Of a DNA stretch of 50,935 bases, positions 42,363-50,822 are shown in pieces; the first letter of the stretch is position 1, and the number at the start of each line of letters is the position of its first letter. Below the pieces are notes generated by a model that made no database searches, was not told where the DNA came from, and worked only from the letters and a program-made list of their open reading frames with translations. This stretch comes from CAZOZP01 sp964584325 (lineage in GTDB: Bacteria > Bacteroidota > Ignavibacteria > Ignavibacteriales > Melioribacteraceae): contig CAZOZP010000021.1 in assembly GCA_964584325.1 (NCBI GenBank), positions 1-50,935 on the forward strand, in the 5' to 3' direction. Made by a program: the position numbers and the translations under genes.

Positions 42363-42391
42363 AATATATCCTAAGTTATTTTTTAAATCAA
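42363..42391 (-). promoter_or_regulatory. promoter of the tRNA-Tyr/secE/nusG/rpoBC unit
   Basis: On the minus strand TTGATT (42391-42386) and TATATT (42368-42363) are 17 bp apart, the same spacing and -10 sequence as the rpsL promoter. Predicted initiation near 42356 leaves a leader of about 17 nt before tRNA-Tyr. It lies in the 77-bp gap after comM. Confidence 0.78.
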
Positions 42392-42416
42392 GAGAAAAGT
42401 GAAAAATATTTTCAAA

Positions 42417-43955
42417 TTAGTGTTTCCATAACTCTCTGTCAAGACTTCGGTATTGAATTGCTTCACTTATATGACTTGTCTTAATCTCTTCACTTCCTTC
42501 CAAATCCGCAATTGTTCTGCTTACTTTCAGTATTCTGTCATACGCCCGGGCTGAGAATCCGAGCCTGTTTACGGCATTCTTTAGTACTTCGCTCCCCGGT
42601 TTATCTAATTTGCAATATTCACGCACAAGGCGCGGACTCATATCGGAATTGTTGAATATTTTTTTCTCTTTTTTGAATCTTTCTAATTGAATTTCCCTTG
42701 CCTTTAAAACTCTCTGCCTTATTTCCAAAGATGATTCTCCTGCGGCTTTAGATGCTAATTCATCATATTTTACTGCCGGTACTTCGATTTGTATATCTAT
42801 TCGGTCTAAGAGCGGTCCGGATATTTTTGCCATATATTTTTGTATTATAACCTGATTGCAAGTGCAGTCTTTGTCGGGGTCTGTGTAATAACCGCAGGGA
42901 CAAGGATTCATTGCGGCGGCAAGCATAAAATTTGCCGGGAAATCCATTGATAGTTTTGATCTGCATATTGATACTTTTGCATCTTCGAGGGGCTGTCTTA
43001 ATACTTCAAGTACATTTTTCTTAAACTCGGGGAGTTCATCTAAAAATAATACTCCATGATGAGCAAAAGATACTTCTCCGGGTCTTGGAAAGGAACCGCC
43101 TCCGATTAATGCGGCATCGGAGATTGTGTGATGGGGGCTCCTGAATGGCCGCTCTGTTATCAAAGGCGTTCCTTTAGGCAATATTCCTGCTACACTGTGT
43201 ATTTTTGTTGTCTCCAGGGCTTCTTCAAAAGACAGGGGCGGGAGTATAGTAGGAAATCTTTTTGCTAACATTGATTTGCCTGATCCGGGCGGTCCTATCA
43301 TTAAAATATTATGTCCGCCGGAAGCTGCTACTTCCAATGCTCTCTTTACATTCTGCTGACCTTTCACATCCCGGAAATCATGCAAATATGATGTTACTTC
43401 ACTAATCTCAAGTTTCTTTCTGAAAGCTTCAGGGGAATATTTCAAATCGCCAGAAAGATAATCTTTTACCTGCATAAGATTATCAAGGCCGATAAGTTCT
43501 ATATCTTCAACAACAGATGCTTCAAATAATGATTCAGCCGGCAAAATAAGTTTCTTAAAACCCTGCTTCCTTGCTTCTACGGCTATGGGAAGCACGCCTT
43601 TTATTGTCCTGAGATTACCGTCTAATGACAATTCTCCCAAGAGTACGCATTCGTTAAGGCTCTGTTCCGGTATATAATCCAATGCTGCAAGTATGCCCGC
43701 TGCTATAGGTAAATCAAATGAACTTCCTTCTTTTTTAATATCGGCGGGTGCAAGGTTTACTGTTATTTTCTTTCCGGGGAATTTGAAGCCTGAATTTTTG
43801 ATTGCTGAAATTACTCTTTCACGGCTCTCTTTTACTGCGTTATCAGGCAAACCCACTATTACAAAAGCCGGTAAGCCCTTTTCACAATTTGTTTCAACTT
43901 CAACGATGTACGCATCAATGCCATAAGTGGCACTGCTCTGCACTTTGGTAATCAT
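42417..43955 (-). CDS. comM: YifB/ComM-family Mg-chelatase-like ATPase
   Basis: From the ATG at 43955 the product has 512 residues. An N-terminal Lon-protease-like fold (SSATYGIDAYIVEVE, LPAFVIVGLPDNAVKESRERV) precedes an AAA+ domain with Walker A GPPGSGKS (221-228) and Walker B VLFLDELPEF, then a zinc-type PCPCGYYTDPDKDCTC segment. In naturally transformable bacteria ComM is a helicase that drives branch migration during integration of foreign DNA; the family is also wide in non-competent species. I chose this ATG over an upstream TTG since family members begin close to this point. Confidence 0.93.
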   Translation of the reverse strand: MITKVQSSATYGIDAYIVEVETNCEKGLPAFVIVGLPDNAVKESRERVISAIKNSGFKFPGKKITVNLAPADIKKEGSSFDLPIAAGILAALDYIPEQSLNECVLLGELSLDGNLRTIKGVLPIAVEARKQGFKKLILPAESLFEASVVEDIELIGLDNLMQVKDYLSGDLKYSPEAFRKKLEISEVTSYLHDFRDVKGQQNVKRALEVAASGGHNILMIGPPGSGKSMLAKRFPTILPPLSFEEALETTKIHSVAGILPKGTPLITERPFRSPHHTISDAALIGGGSFPRPGEVSFAHHGVLFLDELPEFKKNVLEVLRQPLEDAKVSICRSKLSMDFPANFMLAAAMNPCPCGYYTDPDKDCTCNQVIIQKYMAKISGPLLDRIDIQIEVPAVKYDELASKAAGESSLEIRQRVLKAREIQLERFKKEKKIFNNSDMSPRLVREYCKLDKPGSEVLKNAVNRLGFSARAYDRILKVSRTIADLEGSEEIKTSHISEAIQYRSLDRELWKH

Positions 43956-44146
43956 AGCCCTCTGCACCAAACTTTGATACTTTATTTGTAGCCCAATACA
44001 AATTTAATAACTAGCCAAATTTATATAAATAATTGACACAAAGCAAAAGAATATTTTTTATAATAGGAAAAAAATACTTTTACGGAAAGTGGCTGATATT
44101 CTTCTTTTCAACTGCTGTTGTTTCCTTTTACCTGTCGAACTTCCTT
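43956..44146. other. AT-rich intergenic region between comM and the acyl-reductase operon
   Basis: This 191-bp spacer lies between two minus-strand genes and should hold the 3' end of the four-gene operon and the comM promoter. An AT-only stem TATTTTTT (44052-44059) / AAAAAATA (44069-44076) is present and could be a weak terminator. On the minus strand two TAAATTTG-like boxes occur near 44005-44025, without a matching upstream box. No gene or strong signal is seen. Confidence 0.4.
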
Positions 44147-45616
44147 TCAGCTGTGCTGATTTGGATCGTTTGCAGTTATGATTTCCTTTATCTTTCCGGC
44201 TAATTCAGAATAGCTGTTTATTTTTGAGTAATCATATTTTGTGTTGTTTATGTATTGAAGCACAATTGTATGTCTGAAGTAATAATATGGAAACACTCCG
44301 CAAAAAAAGTATCCTGTTTTTTCGAGTTCGCTAACCAATTCTGCTGTTGAGGAATCCTCGAGGTTCATAAAAACATAAAGATTATCGGTTTTATTTATGC
44401 AGTATTGTTTGGTAATCTTTTTTACTGTATCAAAAGTGTCGGGCGAAGCTGATTTTATGCATATATCCACTGAATTCAGAACTGAGACGAACTCTTCGTC
44501 TATTTGCTGCTCCTGACTGAATTGCTTAGTATCGGTGTTTTGCTGTTCTATTGTAATTCCGAGTGATCTATATATCTCAGTTATTATTGATTTATATTTT
44601 TCGGGCAGATAAAGCTTAGCCTGTTGAGATGTTTCAAAAGATTTAATTTCGATAAACGTTGATTCTCTCTGAGATAAAACACTGTTTATTTTCTTAAAGC
44701 TCAAATCGGGAGCATAGCCTACAAATAATCCGCAAGTTACGAAATTATACTTTGAGCAGACTTTCTGTGTAAATGTATGATTTGTGACTGAATGTGCATA
44801 TATTGCTTTGTAACCTAATTCTTCGGCATGCTTAATTATGAAATCCACATTGAAGTTCATAATTCCTTGTCCCCTGTAAGCAGGATCGCTCACTGCCATT
44901 CCCCATTCTGTTATATCTTTGCTGCAGCCCGGTTCAAATAACGCAATGTGCCCGATGATTCTGTCTTGCTCAGATACTGCAAGCGCGGAGTGCATTTTTC
45001 CTGTTTTAACATTATGAAGAAGCCGGTCGGGGTAATAAACTATTTCATTAACGTAAGAGTGTCCGTAGGATTTATAGAATAGTCTTGATACTTCATAAGC
45101 ATCGCTTTCGCGGAAGAGTCTTACTGTTTGGAATTTGTCTTCTGTTTCCAACCGTACCTTCTCATCGTCCTTACTCGAAAGATTGTTTATTCTATAGTTT
45201 TCAGAATACAGAAGAAGCCTGGCTTCTTTTCCTTTTTTGCCGAGATTATTAAAAACCGCACTGCTCAGCATATTCTGAATTAGATGTTCGGATATGTCCT
45301 GACGCGAAGCATCAAGCGAGGCTTCGAAATTCTCAGTACCTGCTTTTCTGAATGGATTAAAAGGTAATCCTTTATCTCGAATAACAACTTCTATACCCCC
45401 GCTTACTGAGATTATTTCAATTTCTATTTCTGCCTTTTCATCTTCTTCAAATGAATTCTCGATTGTATTAGTAAGTGTTTCTTCGAGAGCAAATTTAAGA
45501 CGAAACACTTCCTTCTCCGTAAAATTCAGCGATTCGGCTACTGATCCTAACAATGCACAGGCATGCTGAATGTTGGAAAAATCATTGTAAATTTTCAGTT
45601 TGCAAACTTCGAACAT
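44147..45616 (-). CDS. fusion of anti-sigma-like HATPase domain and GNAT acetyltransferase domain
   Basis: The 489-residue protein starts with a GHKL ATPase fold of the RsbW/SpoIIAB type: the N-box EETLTN (45-50), DKGLPFNP (81-88) and GKKGKEARLLL (127-137). A GNAT domain follows at about 165-305, with the acetyl-CoA loop DPAYRGQGIM (244-253). Residues 310-489 are unassigned and end in a YFFCGVFPYYYFRHTIVL segment that may be a second, degenerate GNAT-like unit. It is the last gene of the operon, 9 bp after the ligase gene. No STAS partner is nearby. Possible roles are switching by protein binding, or acyl or acetyl transfer onto a partner; neither is shown. Confidence 0.8.
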   Translation of the reverse strand: MFEVCKLKIYNDFSNIQHACALLGSVAESLNFTEKEVFRLKFALEETLTNTIENSFEEDEKAEIEIEIISVSGGIEVVIRDKGLPFNPFRKAGTENFEASLDASRQDISEHLIQNMLSSAVFNNLGKKGKEARLLLYSENYRINNLSSKDDEKVRLETEDKFQTVRLFRESDAYEVSRLFYKSYGHSYVNEIVYYPDRLLHNVKTGKMHSALAVSEQDRIIGHIALFEPGCSKDITEWGMAVSDPAYRGQGIMNFNVDFIIKHAEELGYKAIYAHSVTNHTFTQKVCSKYNFVTCGLFVGYAPDLSFKKINSVLSQRESTFIEIKSFETSQQAKLYLPEKYKSIITEIYRSLGITIEQQNTDTKQFSQEQQIDEEFVSVLNSVDICIKSASPDTFDTVKKITKQYCINKTDNLYVFMNLEDSSTAELVSELEKTGYFFCGVFPYYYFRHTIVLQYINNTKYDYSKINSYSELAGKIKEIITANDPNQHS

Positions 45617-45625
45617 ACCATCTCC

Positions 45626-46891
45626 TTAATTAAATCTGTTATCAACAACGCGTTTTGCCTTTCCTGTTCTCGGATTGGTAAATAATTCCGATTCATCAAT
45701 AAATCTTACTTCAATCGGATGAGTGATTCCGTTTTTTGCAGATTCCTCCAACATATGCCTCTCTTCATATATTTTTTCTCTGATTTTTTCTTCCAATTCT
45801 GAAGGATTCTTTGGTTTCGAAAGCGGGAGAATCCTCAGACTTGCCTGGTCTTTGTTATCATAATGTGTGGTAACTATCTGAAAGTTCAAAACTTTTATAT
45901 GGTTGCTGAAGGCTTCCAGTACTTTCCCTGCATCTTGCACATAAAGTGTGCAGGGCCCAATTCTTGCCCCTTCTTCAGTTCTGCCAAGCAACCTGAACTT
46001 CCTGTCTTTAACTCCAACCGGATCTACCCAGACTGCTCGGTCCCCGGCAGGATACCGGATAATGGGCATAAGTTTCCGGCAAAGATTGGTTACCAGCAGT
46101 TTTCCGGGCTTTTCCGTATCCGTTATCGGCTCGCCTGTTTCTTCATCAACAATTTCCATTATTGTTGTTTCATCAAATCTTCTGTGTTCGTCTATACCGC
46201 AGGATTCATCAGCATAGCCTAACTCGCCGCCGTCAACGCTTGCATATAGAATTGAATGAATTGTTACTCCGGGAAATATTTCAGCAAGCGTTTCGCGCTG
46301 ATCACGGTAAAATGATTCGCCCCCGAAGAGAACTAAATCTATTTTAATTCCTTCAATTTTATTTTTTGAAATGAAATCTGCTATTTTCATTATCGTTGTA
46401 GGAACTCCGGCCAGAACATTTATATTGAGCGTTTTAATAATCTTAACTATCTCTTCAATTGGAGCACCGCCGGAGATAGGGTGATTAATTCCTGTTTCGG
46501 CAAAGAAGCTAATGAAGGAAACATAGAGAAATGATGCATACAATTCTCCTGCATAAAACAGATTTCCCACTCTGTCGCCCTTTTTTACTCCGTTTTGAAT
46601 ATATCCTTTTGCCGATATTTCTGTAAAGGCTTTCCATTCACTGTTGGTGAAGCAGGAAAATTTCGGATTCCCTGTTGTTCCTCCGCTTTTGAAAATAATA
46701 CCTGCTTCAAATTTTTCGGTAAGAACTTTGTTGTTTTCAAGCGAATTTGCATCCCAAAACTTCACCTGATCTATTATCGGGTATTTGGTGATATCAGGTT
46801 CGTTTTCATCTATTTCTTTATATAATTCAGAATAGTATTCTGAATTTTTTCGGGCGTGCCTTGCTATTTCAAGAAATGAATAAACTTTCAT
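45626..46891 (-). CDS. PaaK-like adenylate-forming ligase
   Basis: The 421-residue member of the ANL superfamily resembles phenylacetate-CoA ligases. It has the phosphate loop KSGGTTGNPK (68-77), FGGESF, the Y-x-S-x-(D/E) motif area (YASVDGGELGYADES), RYPAGDRA, the hinge LLGRTEEGARIG and the A10 motif PRTGKAKRVVD with the catalytic lysine at K411 or K413. It should activate a carboxylic acid with ATP and pass it to CoA or another thiol; the substrate is unknown. The ATG overlaps the stop of the reductase gene by one base (TAATG), so translation is coupled. Confidence 0.85.
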   Translation of the reverse strand: MKVYSFLEIARHARKNSEYYSELYKEIDENEPDITKYPIIDQVKFWDANSLENNKVLTEKFEAGIIFKSGGTTGNPKFSCFTNSEWKAFTEISAKGYIQNGVKKGDRVGNLFYAGELYASFLYVSFISFFAETGINHPISGGAPIEEIVKIIKTLNINVLAGVPTTIMKIADFISKNKIEGIKIDLVLFGGESFYRDQRETLAEIFPGVTIHSILYASVDGGELGYADESCGIDEHRRFDETTIMEIVDEETGEPITDTEKPGKLLVTNLCRKLMPIIRYPAGDRAVWVDPVGVKDRKFRLLGRTEEGARIGPCTLYVQDAGKVLEAFSNHIKVLNFQIVTTHYDNKDQASLRILPLSKPKNPSELEEKIREKIYEERHMLEESAKNGITHPIEVRFIDESELFTNPRTGKAKRVVDNRFN

Positions 46892-49398
46892 TATATCCTC
46901 TTATCTATTATTTTTTTAAGTTTTCCTGAATGGGTTACAAAGTCGAATTTCTCTGAAGGTATTTTTTCTATTTCAAAGATCAATCCTAATTCTCTAATGG
47001 AAAAGTCAAGAGATTCATCGGCTGTAATGATTTTTTCTTTCAGCAGATTTTCATTTGCAACAAATGTATTTTCAAGTCTTAGTTTTAGTGTGTTTTGCTT
47101 TCCTGTATTTTCAAGAATTATCTGAGTATTTCCGAAATAGGAAAATTCTGCGCTTAGTGTTTTAACGAAACTGTTGTAGTTTAGAAAAGGACCTCCGGCC
47201 TTAAATACATCTCCCGTTCGGCCCAGGAGCTCAAATAAAGGCTGCGCCCTTCCGCATTTACATTTTTCCTCTTTTAGTCTGCCGATATCACCTATTTCAT
47301 ATCTCTCAATTTTTTGACCCTTCCGCTTTCTTGATGTCAGAATGATTCTCCCCGGTTCACCTTTTTCAGCAGGTTCATCGGTATCAAGTTTGAGTATTTC
47401 CATTTCCTGAAGATTCGTAAGCAGATGATGTTCACTTCCTTGGCAGTAACAGCACTGGAATCCGAGGGGCCCGGCATCGTTGCTGCCGTAAACCGCAGAC
47501 CGAATAATTTCTACACCAAACTTCTCCTGAAGATAATGCCTCTGAGGCAGGGTAAGATGTTCTCCGCCATAGAATACTTTCTTTACAACGCGGGCTTGTG
47601 CAAAAGCAGCCTCGTTAGCTTCAAATAGTTTTATTATAAATGATGGTGCACTGATTATTGAATTTATTCTGTTTTTGATAATTGTATCGGCAATAAGCGA
47701 AAGATCATCAACCATTCCCATCGGGTACTGCCTTATTTCCATCATTTCAAGAATTGTCCAGAAACTAATAAATCCGCCGTAAAGATTTCCTGCCGCAAAT
47801 AAATTAATTACGCTGTCTTTCATCGGATCGAGTCCTGCGGCATACAGTCCGTGAGCAGCATTTGCCATTTGTGTATGATAATCGTACCAGGTGAAATATG
47901 AATAAACAGTTTTCCCGGAAGAACCTCCGCTTTTAACAATAAGTTCGATATCTTCCGGACTGACATCCATATTCTGAAAACCTTCTTTTGTTAATACCGG
48001 TTGTGTTTCATCAATATGTATTTCCTGCGGAATGAATTCATTTATGCTTGAATAACCCTCGAGTTTATTGCCAAGATTAACACTTATCCTTTTTACCATT
48101 TCTCTGAGTGCAAACTTTCCGTCGTGCGGCTCGCCGATATAACCTTCCAGCATTCCTCCTGCTCTGTTAATTCTCAGCACTCCTGCCTTGAAAAGCAGAC
48201 CGGATAGTTCGCCGAGTCTGTTAAGAGGTGCTGAAAGTCCGGCAGTCTGAAGATAATTTCTCATTGGATATAGTGTTTCGATGATTTCCTCCGGCAGTAT
48301 AGGCTTTATCCAGATTGTACGGAAAAGCGGTGATGCTCTCAATGCCTTCCTGGTATCGGCAATAACCCTGAAACTTTTATCCCGGGCTTCAATAACTTTT
48401 GTTAAGCCGAGAGCTTCCTCGGCTTTTGCCACTTCAACAACGTTTGTAATTTCTGAACGAAAATTAAATTCAGGCTCGGTCAGAGGAAATTGAGCTGAGA
48501 CTTCAGAGAGAATCTCCGCGAATTTGTTTGCGAATCTGAAAAGCTCTTCGCTTTCTGAAGCTTCAATATAAATATTCTGCGGACTCGAACAAGCCTGTTG
48601 TTCAATTCTGCAAACATCCTTAGCCATTTCGCTCAGTTCGGCTTCATCTTCAAACATTTCCCTGCTTATATATCCGAATGATATTTTATGTCCCCACTTA
48701 ATAAATTTCGTATTATCAGGTGCCATCTCGGAAAGGCTTTTTATAGCCTCTTCGCTTCCCCAGGCGGAAACCCCGTCTGCGTGAGAAAGTATCTGTCTGA
48801 GCAAATCACTTTCTTTCGAAGAAATTCTGGCAATAATTACATAGTTCTTAACTTTTCCGGATTTATCAAATTCGAATAGCTTGCTGAAAAACACTTGCGG
48901 AAGTAATGTTTCTGCCGCACTGGTTTTCAGAAAATTCATATTTCCTGTAAGAAGTCCCTCCACTAGGCAAAGAACACTAACGGTAAAAACATTCGACGGA
49001 GCTATATGAACCACGGTTCCAAGCGGAGCATATCCTTCAAACTGATGTTCTTTGAAGTTATTTCTTTTTATTTCAAACGGTTCGTCAGTCCCAAGTTCCA
49101 TCACCATTTTCTTTACAAGAACATCTTTATTCATAAAGCCGGTAATCACTTCAAACATTGAAGCAATCTCTTCTCTGCTCATTTTCTTATTTACGATTGC
49201 CGCATCCAGTAATTCATTATAAAGCTTTCCTTTATGTTTAAGTTCATTTCCCATCCTGTTGCATGCATCAAGGAACTCCGTCGTGGGAAAATTTCCCGCA
49301 AAAGTCTCCTGTGCAAACAATGCGAGATTTTCTGATCTTAAACGCAATTCTGCATCATCTATCCACTGTCCCTGCCATAAATGTATTTTATTTTCCAT
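46891..49398 (-). CDS. LuxC-type acyl reductase fused to PaaK-like adenylating domain
   Basis: This 835-residue protein joins two enzymes. Residues of about 50-455 match LuxC/acyl-CoA reductases of the aldehyde dehydrogenase superfamily: GYAPLGTVVHIAPSNVF and IEQQACSSPQ, with the nucleophile at C270 that holds the acyl thioester before NADPH reduction to aldehyde. After a linker, residues of about 470-835 form an adenylating domain with phosphate loop KSGGSSGKT (near 487), FYGGEHL, a cysteine-rich GFQCCYCQGSEHH, KCKCGRAQP, LLGRTGD and a terminal SGKLKKII with the A10 lysine. The fusion lets activation and reduction occur on one chain. It is 1 bp after the LuxE-like gene and overlaps the next. 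Confidence 0.85.
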   Translation of the reverse strand: MENKIHLWQGQWIDDAELRLRSENLALFAQETFAGNFPTTEFLDACNRMGNELKHKGKLYNELLDAAIVNKKMSREEIASMFEVITGFMNKDVLVKKMVMELGTDEPFEIKRNNFKEHQFEGYAPLGTVVHIAPSNVFTVSVLCLVEGLLTGNMNFLKTSAAETLLPQVFFSKLFEFDKSGKVKNYVIIARISSKESDLLRQILSHADGVSAWGSEEAIKSLSEMAPDNTKFIKWGHKISFGYISREMFEDEAELSEMAKDVCRIEQQACSSPQNIYIEASESEELFRFANKFAEILSEVSAQFPLTEPEFNFRSEITNVVEVAKAEEALGLTKVIEARDKSFRVIADTRKALRASPLFRTIWIKPILPEEIIETLYPMRNYLQTAGLSAPLNRLGELSGLLFKAGVLRINRAGGMLEGYIGEPHDGKFALREMVKRISVNLGNKLEGYSSINEFIPQEIHIDETQPVLTKEGFQNMDVSPEDIELIVKSGGSSGKTVYSYFTWYDYHTQMANAAHGLYAAGLDPMKDSVINLFAAGNLYGGFISFWTILEMMEIRQYPMGMVDDLSLIADTIIKNRINSIISAPSFIIKLFEANEAAFAQARVVKKVFYGGEHLTLPQRHYLQEKFGVEIIRSAVYGSNDAGPLGFQCCYCQGSEHHLLTNLQEMEILKLDTDEPAEKGEPGRIILTSRKRKGQKIERYEIGDIGRLKEEKCKCGRAQPLFELLGRTGDVFKAGGPFLNYNSFVKTLSAEFSYFGNTQIILENTGKQNTLKLRLENTFVANENLLKEKIITADESLDFSIRELGLIFEIEKIPSEKFDFVTHSGKLKKIIDKRI

Positions 49399-49399
49399 A

Positions 49400-50569
49400 T
49401 CATCCCTTTTTTCTTAGAAGTTCTGCCGCAGAAACTGCACAGCTTTTATTCTGAGATATGCCTGCTCTGCCTGTTATTTCGAAGTAAGGAGTATTTATCC
49501 CGCATCCGCATTCTTCTGCTTTATGAAGCATTCCTAAATCGCCCATCAAAACACTTATTGCAGGAACTGAAGTAATATAAGGAGTAACAAACTGCAGATA
49601 TCCTGTTTTATTATACCCCAGCACTTCCAGTGTTTTAACATCGCGTATGAATATTTCCGACCAGACAGGTTTATGCAGATTATGGTTTTTGCATTCAAAG
49701 TAAGGAATTGAATGCTCTACCGAACCGTAGCTTTGTCTTATTCTTTCATCCGGAACGGAAAGCATACCGGTAATCATCGAATACAATTCCTGTCTGGATA
49801 TTTCTTTATCAGTATGACCTTTCCAGCCGCCGCCGAAAGAAACAAACGAATCCGGATGAAGTTTCAGAGGCTTGATATTTAATTCCCTCATTTTCTGAAG
49901 TATAAAAAACATAAATGCCGGAAATCCGAATATTCTTACAGGAATACCTTCTTCCTCATATTTTTTCAGCGCTGAAACAGAGCCGAAATAATCGAATTCA
50001 TGCCTGCCGTTTCCGTAGTTTCTCAGAGCATAGGTAATACTCGCAGGCTTAGCGTATGAAGTAAGAAAAACATTAGTATTGGTAGTACCTACAGCGAAAT
50101 TCTCGACAGGCTCATAAGCCAGGAGCAGATAATTAACTTCTGATTCAGGATTACTGAATCCGTGATGAACAAAAACACGGTCAACCATTTTACGGGCAGA
50201 TTTAATGGACCATTGGTCAAAAAACATTTGTGATTTTTGTCCGGTAGTTCCCGAAGATGTAAGGTGAAGGAATACATCCTTTTTGTCGATTGTAGGAATC
50301 TCGTGCATCTTAAAGAAATTCGCGTGGATAAATGGAAGCTTTGATAAATCTTCTTTTGATTTTATTTGCGTTGAATTAAATCCGTTAAGTTTCAAGAATT
50401 CAGAATAGAATTTGTTGTTTGAAACGTGCCAGTCAATAATCTCCCTGAAAGCTGAACCCATTAAGTTGTCAGTTTTGGTGTTTGATTCGTAGGGATTTTC
50501 AAGCAGGCTGAATTCTCTTACATTGCGGAGTTTTTCGGGGTCGGGAATTAGTTCTAAGATATTTTCCAT
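49400..50569 (-). CDS. LuxE-like acyl-protein synthetase
   Basis: The 389-residue protein matches the LuxE family (about 370-380): phosphate loop TSSGTTGQKS (104-113), FGGGWKG (245-251), QSYGSVEH (279-286) and a short C-terminus. C377, in KSCAVSAAELL, lies 12 residues from the end; in V. harveyi LuxE the acylated cysteine also lies near the end (C364), so this enzyme probably keeps a swinging acyl-cysteine arm. C293, H296, H299, C354 and C356 may bind zinc as in PaaK-like proteins. LuxE forms fatty acyl-AMP and hands the acyl group to LuxC, here encoded 1 bp downstream. It is likely the first gene of the operon. Confidence 0.85.
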   Translation of the reverse strand: MENILELIPDPEKLRNVREFSLLENPYESNTKTDNLMGSAFREIIDWHVSNNKFYSEFLKLNGFNSTQIKSKEDLSKLPFIHANFFKMHEIPTIDKKDVFLHLTSSGTTGQKSQMFFDQWSIKSARKMVDRVFVHHGFSNPESEVNYLLLAYEPVENFAVGTTNTNVFLTSYAKPASITYALRNYGNGRHEFDYFGSVSALKKYEEEGIPVRIFGFPAFMFFILQKMRELNIKPLKLHPDSFVSFGGGWKGHTDKEISRQELYSMITGMLSVPDERIRQSYGSVEHSIPYFECKNHNLHKPVWSEIFIRDVKTLEVLGYNKTGYLQFVTPYITSVPAISVLMGDLGMLHKAEECGCGINTPYFEITGRAGISQNKSCAVSAAELLRKKG

Positions 50570-50822
50570 ATTAACTCGTTTTTCAAATTCAATTTTTATT
50601 ATCGCTGAATACCCGGGGAATCTTAAGTGCGGAATGCTGATTTTTTTTTCTAAACGAATTTGATTGCTGCTAAGAAATTGTGCAGAATAGGAGGCCTTGA
50701 ACTCTTGATTTCGCCGTTTTCACAAAATATTGCACATACTCAACAATCCTCCCCTTTGTGCAGTTATGTCTTATTGGTAAATTCCTTCAACGACTTCAAG
50801 AGCCTCAATCACCGGGGGACAC
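50570..50822. other. upstream region of the acyl-reductase operon
   Basis: These 253 bp lie between the LuxE-like start and the right-hand repeat array. A plus-strand reading of about 60 codons exists, but it starts at TTG, has no ribosome site and resembles no family, so I do not call it. The operon promoter should be here; no clear -35/-10 pair was found by eye. GC rises toward the array. TGCACA or its complement TGTGCA occurs at three to four places without an evident pattern. Confidence 0.35.

Noticed and set aside
44033..44064. Plus-strand TTGACA and TATAAT near 44.04 kb
   Set aside because: The spacer is 20 bp, outside the useful range, and no plus-strand gene follows; the AT-rich spacer makes this likely by chance.
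44147..50569. Complete bioluminescence (lux) operon
   Set aside because: LuxC and LuxE homologues are present, but no luciferase subunits, no LuxD-type thioesterase and no flavin reductase are seen.
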